A program made the position numbers and the translations under genes. A stretch of DNA of 64,000 nt from Typhlomys cinereus (taxonomy: Eukaryota > Chordata > Mammalia > Rodentia > Platacanthomyidae), in contig JALPQD010000207.1 in the NCBI GenBank assembly GCA_023101885.1, forward strand, positions 62,001 to 126,000, given 5' to 3'. Shown piece by piece: positions 9,901 through 21,700 of the stretch (the first letter of the stretch is position 1; every line of letters begins with the position of its first letter). Below the pieces are notes generated by a model that did not search any database, was not told the DNA's origin, and was given only the letters and a program-made list of their open reading frames with translations.

Positions 9901-12900
9901 GTTAACATTAAAAACTTCTTTCTTAACTCAAGCAGTATGTGATATTTATAGATTTATATATATAATATTATGTTAGAGGAGAGGTGGTGGAAGGAGAGAA
10001 TGAGAGAAGGCAGACACACCCAACCCCACATGCCCGAAGTCACTTATCCTTCCATCATGTGGGTTTCCAGGGATCATACTCGGGTCACCAGGTGTGCAAG
10101 CAGAAGCATTACTCACTGAGCTATCACCAGCCCTGGTTATAAATTTTTCTGAGAAAAAGTCTTATAGAGGAAAACAAGTAGATTGGAAGCTCTGGTTTCA
10201 AAATGAATGATTTTTACATTAAGATGAAAGGAGCCGTCAACCACTTTCACTAGGAGAGTTAAGCTTGCCTTTTAAAAGGCTTGGCCAATTTTTGTAACTC
10301 TACATAGGAAGGCTGAACATCTTCTGCAAGAATAAGTTATATTAGAAAAACAAGTTGTGCACCTGGCTTCAAGTTGGATAAAAGCTCTCTTAAGAAAGAA
10401 CTTTGAGGGACTGGAGAGGTGGCTCAGGGGTTAAGCCTCTGCCTTGCAGGCGGAAGGTCCTGAGTTCAGATCCCAGAACCCACGTATAGAGGTTGGGCGG
10501 AAAGGGGGGGGGGCTGCACTTCTGGTCCTGGTAGGGCGGAGCCTGTGAATCCTGGGGCAGATAAACAAGGAGGAGGTGAAGGCAGTCCATGGTGGTTCCT
10601 GAATTCGTCCATGGTTACACACACACACGCGCACAATTGAATAATAATAATAAAAAAATTAAAAAAAAAAAAGAACTTTGAGTGAACGGCTGAAGAAAGT
10701 TCTTGGGTGTTTTCATATCCCTCTTCGTTATGACTTAGTTTCTTTTTGAAACCAGATGTGGTGACACACTTGTAGTCCCAACAATCAGGTGGTTGAAGGA
10801 GGACCATCCTCAGCTGTGTAGTAAGTTGAAAGCCTGTGTGGGCTACTTAAGACCCTGCCTCAAAAAGAATTTTTTTTTTTTTTTTTTTACTTTTGAACAT
10901 TTTAGTAAAGTCCAAATCTGTGTTCTACGTTTACTTCCACTTCTTAACCTCTGCCTTAGTTAGGTGTTCCAAGATGAAAGAAAGTCTTTGTTCTTTAGAT
11001 GGCTGTTACACCTGATTTTTTTTTTTTTTTTTTTTTTTTTTGTCTTTAAGAGGCAGGGTTCTTTCTCCCTGTGTTGCTCATCAGGGTAGGCCCTAGTCAG
11101 CCTTCAGAGTAAATGGACTTCATTCACTTTCAGGCTTGCTAATTGTTCCCTTGATTGTTGTTACTTCCTTTGCAGTGTTAGAATGTTACCAGAACCCTCA
11201 CCCCATCCCATTCAGGTGCTGCTGTTTATGAATTCAGATTTTTGTGGTAGAGGATTCTGATGGTCTTTTTCTCTATGTCCTCACCAGACCAAAGAGAACC
11301 TTGTACAGTAAAAAATACGGCGTGGACCTCATCAGATATACACACGCGGCAAACACAGTCGTTTACAGCTCTAACAAAATAGATGGTAAGCAAGTCTTCC
11401 TTTTTTTTTAGATGTGACATTCATGGTTTCCTTTGTTAAATAGTTCATGGAATCTGTGACTACTTCTGCTTTGATTATAGCTGTATTAATTTAAATATTT
11501 TCCTATAGTGTTAGTAGTGCTAATTTCATTGCTATGACTGAAAGAATTCTAGAAGCAAGCCACTAGCACTTTTGAAGGATTGGAACTGAATAAGAAAAGT
11601 CCAGTTTTTAATAGGGAGTGTGGCAAGTAAGCAACTAATTATATTTGTGATTTTCACTCCTTAATATTTGAAAGAATGCCTTTAGAAGAAACAAAGGGAG
11701 GAAAACTTGGCTCACTGCATTTGGTGAACTTCCTGGGCCTTCCCATTTGCAGTAGTAGGTGTGAGCTAGGTGTGGCACCTTACCTGTATAATCTCAGCAT
11801 TTGGGAGTCTAAGGCAGGAGAAATGGGAGTTACATAGTGAAACCATGTCTCCAAAAAAATGAAAAGGACAAGTGTATGGAAAAGTGAAGATGATAAAGCC
11901 ATAGTGTTTCTGACTATGGAAGAATAAAAGAGAGAATTTGCAAAAATACTAAATGCAGACTGAAAGGAAGCCATAAAATGAAAGTAAGAGTAGCGTTAGC
12001 ATCCCAGCACTCAGGCAGAGGAAGGAAGCACTGAGTTCAAGGCCTACCTGTACCTAGAAAGGCACCTTGTATGTTTCATTGCACAAGCATTCCACCAAGG
12101 ACTTTTGTTTTCTTATATGATTTGTGATATTTGCAGTTTGACCACTGAGCCCCACCTCTCTGTTACCACCACCACCACCCCCTTTTTTAATCTTACTGGT
12201 TTACTGCTTCACTTTTTGCAGTAAGATTTCTTAGTTTGGTTTCTTCGAGACAGAGTACCACCGTCTTGGGCTCCTGTTAACAGTGGTGTGCCACCTCATC
12301 TGTCCAGGGCTGTATTTCTTTATCTGAATTTTATTCTTTTTCCCCTTTCAATATTTCTTGAGGGGTGGGAAGAACAGTGAGGATTGAGCCCTGTTCTGAC
12401 ACTGAACTACAACTAACTCCTTTCCATTCACTGTTGAATACTGCTAGTATCTTTGTGGAATGAAAAGATATTTTTAGAAATTAAAACTGTTTTTACTAAA
12501 TAATCTCCTTACCTGATTTTCCCTGGGATAAGTCTTTTTAAGTTGAAACATGGTAAATGAATTGTTACATTTACATTTTTTCCATCTTCATGTGTATTTA
12601 TGTATAGCCTGTATGTATGTATGTATGTATGTATGTATGTATGTATATGCCCATTTGCACGTGTATAGCAGGAGTCCATGTACATCCATGTGCAGGACCA
12701 AGGTGACCTGGGGCATCATTCTTGATGCTCTTCTGTCTTCCCTTTTGATGCTGGATCTGTAAACCCAGAGTTCCCCCTGTACTGCTAGTTAGCTAGCCAG
12801 TTTGCTCTGGGTTTTCCCAAGTTCTGCCTTACGGGGTTCAATCATAGGCAGACATTTTTCATGGAATTTGGGGATCTGAACTATGATGGCAAGCAGTTTA

Positions 12901-15741
12901 ACCACTAAGCCCCATCTCTCATTACCACACCACCCCCTTCTTTTTTTTTTTTAACCTTATTGGTTTGTTGCTTTACTTTTTGCATAAGGTTGGTTGGTTG
13001 GTTGGTGACCAAGGAACCTAGGCTACCCTTGAACTAGTGATCCTCCTGCTTTGGTCTGACTATTGGGACTGTAGGCCCATTGCCACCATGGCAAGCACAG
13101 GAAGATTTTTCCCAGGCCAGGGATTATTTAGATTACTATCTCATCTGTTTGTCTCACAGTGGATGGGCAGAATGTTTTCTTTAATGAGGCTTTTCTACCT
13201 GAACTTGATTTTTAGTAAGTGTATAATTTCTATTCTATATGTCTTACTTCAGAAGTGGTTTTCTAAATAAGCAATATAGTTGATGCTTTTGTATAAGAAT
13301 ATAAAATATTAGGATCTTGAGGAGATGTGTGTGTGTGATCATTTGAATGTCTGATGAATGTCTCTGTTGGGCTGCTGTTCCAAGTGGCTGAAGTGGGCTC
13401 TGTAAGTCTAGTGCAAGGGGAGGCAAGCGTGTGGCCCTTGCAGCTCAGCTGCCAGGCCTCTACTGTGGGGATGTTGCCTTTCCTGCCTCAAGTGCATCCT
13501 GAAGAGTTCCTCCGGTGCTCCGTTTCCTTTTGCCTGATTCCAGGCTGAGGTAGTAGTTTGTACAGTTTGAGGGTCTATGATACCACCCGGTACAGGAGAT
13601 AACTGTACAGGCCACTGCCTTGCCAGGAACAGTGCACCAGCTACCAAGTGGGGTGGAGAGGATGGTGAAGTCCTGCTCGTCTCTGGGAATCCAGGTAATG
13701 GGGAAGAGATCATTCCTTCTTAGGGCAGGTGAGTGGTTCCTAGCACTAGAAACAGAAGTGGTCCATAGTTTGAGAGGTTCAAAGATGTTTTCAAAGAAAC
13801 CGAGTAGAGTTCTGTCACACTCTGAGAAGGGTTCCCCTTTGCTGTGAGTTTGAGGCCAACCAGAGATCCATAGTAAGACATGGAAAGAAGAAGACCAGAA
13901 CCCACCTTTGTAAGCCATTTGACATTTGTAATATCTTGATTTCTTTCTGTTTGTCTTTAGAAATGTCCTTCAGAACTTTTTCCCTCTTGCATTTTGGTAC
14001 CATTTCCTATTGCCTTTTTTTTTTTTTTTTTTAACAATTTTTTTTCCTTTTTCTTGTAGTTCTTTTTTTTAATCGTTGTTTTGCTTTTTAAGGCAGAGTC
14101 TTATGTATACCCCATTCTAGTCTTGAACTGAGCCTCAGCTTCATCAGCCTCTTGAATGCTGGAGTTATGGGTTGGTGCCACCATGCCCAGCTTTCTTTAT
14201 TTTTAGGGGCGTAGTATTTTTCTTAATTTCTATTTCTATTCTTTATTTATGGTACTGAGAGTTAAACCAAAGGATTCTTACTAGGCAAGACTCTGTCCAT
14301 GAGCTCCACCGTGGCCTTCTGGGTTAGTCTCTGGGGCTCTTCATTTTCCTGTCGTCATCTTTTTTTTCCTTTATTTTCTACATAGATTCTCTTGTTGCCT
14401 TTCATTTTTGTTTTTGTAAGACAGGTTCTTGATGTATAACCCAAACTAGCCTCAAACTTATTATGTAGTTCAGGCTGGTCGCTAACTTGAGATCCTCCTG
14501 TCTCAGGCTCCAGAGTACTAGGATTATAGGCATGTGCCACCACACGTGACATAAAAGTGTCAGTGTTCTCAAAATCTCATTGCTACCCCTATGCCTTGGT
14601 ATATTGCACCAGTTTAAATTTTTGAAATGTGTTAGCGTGTTACTCCATTTTCCATTTTGTTTTCTTTCAGTGTAAGTTGTGGGGCAACACTGTTATGGAA
14701 TCTGAACAAAAATTTTCAGCATCTAGCTTGATCTTCAACTTGTTGCTCCTTACTTCTTTGAGCTAGTTCTTTAGTTTTCTTTTAAGGTTTGTCAATTTTT
14801 CCTTTAAGATTTGTCATTTTGTAGGCACTAAAATCAATGTCTAAAATTATTGATTTGTTTTTCCCTGCCAGAGTTTGTTTATGCAGGGCAAGAGGCAAGT
14901 TGAATTGTAAGTTAATGAAGACACCAAAGATGGGCAGTAAAACAGTGGGATTTTTTTGTTTTCTTTGTTTTTGTTTGTGCTCAAAAATTGAACCCAGGGC
15001 TTCACATATATTAGGCAAGCACTGTACCACTGAACTGTACCTCGGCTCCCAAAACAGTGATTTCTAACATTACTGTAAATTCTGTCAACTTAGACCTGGA
15101 CTTTCGAGTTATATGAAATCTATGTATGTACTGTTAAACTACTGAGAGAAATTATTACCATTACAATTTGCTTGAGAGATGGAATACAGTGGGTCCTTTG
15201 ATCTGTCTTTGCAAAAAGAAAATGCAAAGTAAATTTCTTTTATGTAGTACAATGTCATACCTTCTTTGTCTTCCTACAGATACTATTCGTTACTTGTCCT
15301 TGCACGACAACAAATACATCAGGTACTTTCCTGGACATAGCAAAAGGTAAGACCTAAGGATTATGGAGTTAATTTTTTTGCTCCTAAGATAATTCAGAAA
15401 TGGAAGAGTGAAGAGATTTGTTAGTAAATTTAACTTAACTTTCTTGTTGTTGTTTGACATTCTTCATCTTTTCTTGTTAATTGTTCATCTGGTTCACTCT
15501 TGGTATTCCAAGGTTCTAGAAGCAGAACTTTGTTAGGTTGTCAAAGACTAAGATCTCAGTTAAAATAAAAGAAAGCGTTTGAGATTGGTAAGAGTACTCA
15601 GTGGCGGAGTGCATACTTTACGTGTAGGAGGCTCTGAGTTGAATTCTTAGCACCAAAAATAAATAAATGAATAACACATAATTAAAAGGAGTCGAAGATA
15701 TAAATCAGTGGTAGAGTAGAACATGCTTAATATATATAAGG

Positions 15742-15794
<53 letters not shown>

Positions 15795-18700
15795 GTGACT
15801 AACTGTGTATTCATATGCATTATTAAGGAAAATGTGAAGTAAAGCTATTAGCCAATTACATTTGGTATTTAATGACAAATCTCAGATATTTCTTCACAGA
15901 AGGGCTATTTGTGTGTATGAGGTCCTCCAGCACAGATAACCTACATTTCAGCTGGCTGCAAAATAAAACTGTTCCATCTGGAGTGTGCTGTTGATGGTTG
16001 GGAACAGACCCAAGCCCTTATATAGGTCAGGCTCTGCTACTGACTTACACCCTCAGCACCTCATTTAAAGTCTTAGTGTTGGCACAACAGGGGAAAAAAA
16101 CTGTCTTTTGTTACTTTTTAAAGTCAAGTTTATCTTGTTAAGCTATGTTGTAATACAAGCCCCTCTGCCCCTCACCATCTTCTCTAATTTTTTTCTCCTA
16201 GTTTTTTTAAAACTTTATTCATTCATTTTTAGTGTGTGTGTTTATTTAACTTTATTCATTTTTTTTAATACTCTGTGTGCTTGTGTGTATGTCAGAGGGT
16301 GCTATGTTGTCCCTATGGAGGGCCAAGGGTGGCTTCAGGAATCATCCTAGATTACTTCTACCTCCTTGCTTCACTCTGGGATTTCCCAGGCTCTGCCCAC
16401 CTGGAAGTGCAGGCCACCGCCATTTCCACCTGGCATTTTTACGTGGGACCTGGGATCCAAACTCAGGACCTTCTGCTTGTGAAACAGGGTCTTAACCCCT
16501 GAGCCATCTGTCCAGCCCTTTCTCCAAGTTTTGATTGAATGATGAACACATTTTCCCTTGGATAATATGTCAGTCACTTGGGGAATGTCTTCTTTTGTTT
16601 GCAGAGGTATAGTGACCCAAGATGCTATAGAATGGTACAGCGCCCTAACAGGTAGTGCATTGCTTTTTGTGAGTGTTATGAATTATCTTTTATTCAATCC
16701 AGAGTAGACACACACACACACACAAAAAAAATTATGTTCCACAAAGGAGTTGCCCCTTCCCCACAAACAATTGTTAGTTCCTAATGTGCGCTCCAAGAGT
16801 CCTGGGACCTTGTGAGCTCCATCTCCTTCTCACCTAATGTTGGTAGGTCCAGTCTTGTGAGGGACCCTGAAGACGCCATGTCGTGCCTGCAGGACATAGC
16901 TCTACAACAGGAGCTGGTATTGGGGAAATAGCTCAGTTAAGCACTTGCTATGAAAACATATTCTGAATTCAGATTCCTAGAGCCCACATAAAACTAGGCG
17001 CAGTAGGACATGTCTGTAACCTCAGTGTTCCTACCATGAGAAGGGAAGTGGAGACAAGAGAATCCTGGGAAGCTTTCAGGCTATTAACTTGTCAAATGCA
17101 CCAGCAAATGAGAGAGACTGTCTCAGACAATGAATAGGACAAGGACTGACACCCTAAGTTGTCATCTGAGCTATACACACACAAAGATTTTAGAAAAGAC
17201 ATTGTACTCTGTGTGGGTATAATGCCTCACACTTGTAATTCAGGTATTTGGGAGGCTGAGGTAGAAGCATTGCTGTAAATTGGAAGCCAGCTTGGGACAT
17301 AGTAAATTGAAGACTGGCTTGGAATACATAGTGAAACCCTATCTCAAATCTCCTCCCCTTCAAAGTGATTGATTGATTGATTGATTAAATGAGGTGTTGT
17401 ACTAATGAGGTGTGTGGAGAAAGCATTTCTGTAATGCTGAAGGCAGGAGGTGGCATCTGTTGCTTACAGTGTAGTGTCAAAGGATAGTTCATGAGAAGGT
17501 AGATGGTTTTGCTTATTTATATTCAAATTAATATTCACAAAGTCAAGTTGGTTGTGATGATATGTGCCTGTAATTCCAGTACTTGGGTGAGAATCATGAA
17601 TTTGAGTTTAATTTGGACTATGATAGTGAGATTTTAACAGGCACACATACACACAATAAAACTCTGTTCACAAATACAGTCCCTATATTGAGTTGATATA
17701 GTTAGTGCAATTTGAAAATCTTTTCAATCTTCTCAATTACTTAACTTCTTTCTGATTCTTAGATGATGTTGACCCTCCTTTTGTTTTTGAACAAGTCAAA
17801 TCTATCCAGAGTTCTTTTGAACATCCACTTTATTTCTCCCATCTACATCCTTCTGCTCCTTGGAGGCCTTTTTGTGAAAAAGTCCTCTTTCTCCCTTGAT
17901 CAAACCAGGCTTCCTTTTTCCACTTGCTTCTGTCTTCATAATTGGCCTTTTCCTTGCTACCTACAAATTTACTTATCTTAAATCATTGATTCCAGTTCAT
18001 TTCACTATCAAACTAAAAGAATCTTCCCACTACCATCTCCCAACTCATATTGATTCACTATTGAAATCACTTTTGTTCTGGTCTCTTTTGGTGTCATGTG
18101 AGCTAGATAAGTTTTCTTAGGGGGTCAGACTTTTCTGTGAGTTATTGAACTAAAAACCATGACATAATTGCCTGGCCATATGTTTTCTCTTTTATGACTA
18201 TTTCAACTTTCCCAAGAGTTTTTGAGTTTGAATGGCAACTTTCAAAAATTGAAGTTGAGGGCTGGAGAGATTGTTCAGGGGTTAAGACTCTGCTTTCCAA
18301 GCAGAAGATCCTGAGTTCAGATCCCAAGTCCCACGTAAAAACTTCAGGCGAAAGAAATGGCAGCAGCCTGCACTTCTGGCCCAATTGGGCAAAGCCTTGG
18401 AAGATCCAGGATGAATCCCGAAGTTACACTTGGTCCTCCACAGGAACACACAGTGCCCTCTGATATTTTGAGTGTGTGCGTGTGTGTGTGTGTGCACACA
18501 CACGCACACACAACACACAAAATAAATTTTAAAGAATTAAGTTCAGCTAGTTCAAATATTAGTTGTTATATTGGAAGAAATTTTTTTAGTGATAGACTTT
18601 TGAGGGTACAGGTTGAGTATCCCTTGTCAAAATATGTCAGTAGAAGTGCTTCAGGTGGTGGAATACTTGCGTGCACAATGAGATGCTTTGGTGATGAGAC

Positions 18701-21700
18701 TTCAATCTAACAGGTTCATTTTGTTTTCTGTAGACCACATCCACATTGCCTGAGGTAATTTCATACAATATATTAGTGTACCTGCATTTTGACTGCCACC
18801 TTCATATAAAAGCAGGTGTGGAATTTTCCATGTCTGGTGCCAGATCAGTGCTTTAAAAGGTTCAGATTTTAGATTAGGAATTTTAAGTCCGTATGACTGT
18901 AGAAGAAGGTTAGTATCAGGAATATAGGTGATACTAGAATAACTGATCTTGAGGTTCACACATGTACATAATATATACCAACTATTCTCACGCAAACTTG
19001 TGGTTCTTAAATATGCAAGCCAGTAGTCTCACCATCACTTGGAAGTTTATGAAAAACTTAGATTGTCAAAGCTCAACTCAGCTGGATTAGGACTGTGGAG
19101 TGGATTCCAGCGGTGTGCATTTTAACCCACTTTTCAGGTGCTACTAATAACACTGGTTTAACAGCATTAATAGAGTCTACTATGATCTAACATCACTAAA
19201 GGTCAGCATGGAGTACATGAGACCCTATCTCAAAATAAAATAGAAAATGTAACCCAGTAATTTTCTGTATGTCTGGGTAGTTAATTGCAGAATATTTTCA
19301 TTGTCCCAAAGGCAAATCCCATTTCTGTTGGCAAACACTCTTCTAACTCCTTGTCTCATAGATTTGTCCAGCATGTAAACGTTTGGTAGAAGTGGAATCA
19401 GATAATACGTGACCTTTTGTGTCTACCTTTTTCCACTTACCATGAGATTCCCAAAGTTCATCCATACTTCATATGCATCAGTACTTTGTTTTCCATTTTT
19501 ATGTGTATGTGGAGGGAAGTATGTTTTTATATTTATTAGCATGTTTGTGTGCAGGTGCCTGTAAGATCCGAGGTTGATGTAAGGAATCAGTCTCAGTCAT
19601 TCGTGCACCTTAATCTCTTTTTGTTGCAACGTCTCTAATCAAACCCAGACTTTACTACTAGGATTAGTTACTGAGACTAGCTTGCTGTAAAGATTTCTTA
19701 TCTTTGCCTTTCAAGGCTGGAATTAAAGCTGGCCATCACTCTCGTTGGCATTTTATGTGGGAGGTATCTCCCAGCTCCTTTTTTTTATTTAATGTCTGTG
19801 TGAAAAAGAGCAGGTGTGCACATGTCATGGTGCGTGCATGGAGGTCAGAGGGCAACTTTGAGAAGTCGATTCCCTCCTTCCACCATGTGGGCTCTTGGAA
19901 TGCAACTCGGATGGCTAGGTTTGTATGCAGGTGCCTCTACTCACTAAGCCAGTTCCCCAGCTCTTCATTTCTTTTTTATTGTCAAATATAATGCATTATG
20001 AATATTACACATTTCATTTTTTTCATTAATTGACATCTAAATTTTTTCTGTTCTTTGGCTGAGTAGTACTACTATAATGTGGATGTTTTCAGTTTTCTTT
20101 AGTATATACCTAGAAGTATAATATCTGGTCATATCATAACTGTCTTTTCAGAATAACTTTTCTAGAGCATCTATACCACTTTAAACCTCTATCAGAAATG
20201 TGTAGGGCTTCCTCATCTTCACCAACATTTGTGATCAGCCTTTTATTGTAGCTGCTAGAAGGTGTGAACTAACACCCCAGGGCCTTGCACATGCTATGTA
20301 AGCACTCTACCACTGAACTGTAGTTTTAGCCCTAGAATCCTAAATTTTTATACTGACGCTTTGTGCTGCTTTTTTTGTTGTTGTTGTACTAGCTATCTTT
20401 GTTCTAGATAAGCTTGTGTATATTTCTTAGGATGGTAGTTTGGAGAACAGATGTATATATAGGTAGGCAGAGTTGTTTAGAGTTCACATCCAACTTTTAT
20501 TCACATTGTGCTTCAACTCCTATTTATCTTGATACATTGCAGGGTGGTGGCCTTGTCCATGTCACCTGTGGATGACACTTTCATTTCTGGGTCTCTTGAT
20601 AAGACCATTCGACTCTGGGATCTCCGGTCTCCTAACTGCCAGGTAATGGTACCTCACAGTTCCAGTTTTGAGAATTTTCTGTGGAAAGCATTATTATCAG
20701 TTCTCCCTCTCACTGAAGGGAGAAAGCAGTGGTTCCATTTTGGGATCCCAGAGTCTACTTCAATGACAAAGAAGACCTTTTACTGACAGGCCAGTTCTTG
20801 GAAAGTGAACACTCTATAATCTAGTGCAGATTCGAATGTTACATGTTGTGACTCAGTGGTTGGAAAATAATTTCCTAGGGGCCTTGAGTAACAATTTTCA
20901 ACTTCAATGGACTTGGCTTTCATTGGAACTCTTAATATTGTACAGTTAGGGCTGGTTGGCAATCAAAATGTATGGTGACTTCTTTTTTTTTAGAGGCTTC
21001 ATTTTTGTCCTTATTAGTTTGCTTTTTCTGTTCTGTAAGTGGGCTGAGTATCTATTCATACCCTTTTCTTGGGTTCATTGAGAAAAGTAAATGATCCAGT
21101 GATGGGATTCTGCGGGCATTAACATATTGTCTCCTTTTCTCTTAGGGCCTCATGCATCTTCAGGGCAAGCCAGTTTGTTCTTTTGATCCAGAAGGATTAA
21201 TTTTTGCGGCAGGTGTTAATTCTGAAATGGTCAAACTTTATGATCTTCGTTCTTTTGATAAGGTAAATCTTTGCGTTACCATGACATTACAGAAATTTTA
21301 AGGCAGAGCTGGACATTTTAAGAGTCATTTCTGTGGCTGGTAAGGTGGCTTAGTGGGTAAAGGTGCTTGCCACCTAGCCTAACGACTGAGTTTCAGCCCC
21401 AGAACAAGCATGGTGACTCTTAAAAGTTGTCCTCTGACCTCCGCGCACGCGCACACATAGATGAACCCTTTCTGTGACAGATACTACAGAGGAATGGATC
21501 AGTGGTTCATCCTTCTTTGCCTTCCCACTTAAGAAATCTAAAGAGTTGGAATGGGGATTGTCACTAACAGGAATTATTGATGTGCCCTGTGTCCGGGGGC
21601 TTTTACTTTGTGTTACAGGGACCATTTGCAACCTTTAAGATGCAATATGATCGAACTTGTGAGTGGACAGGACTGAAGTTCAGCAATGATGGCAAACTCA

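Noticed and set aside
10408..10480. tRNA-gene-like A and B boxes (ggctcagggg, gagttcagatccc)
   Set aside because: They belong to the tRNA-derived SINE heads. There is no complete cloverleaf, and poly(A) tails and target duplications are present.
20508..20786. A possible short WDR82 isoform read through the exon 4 donor
   Set aside because: The donor at 20643 is canonical and the reading beyond it is intronic; no poly(A) signal was seen close by.
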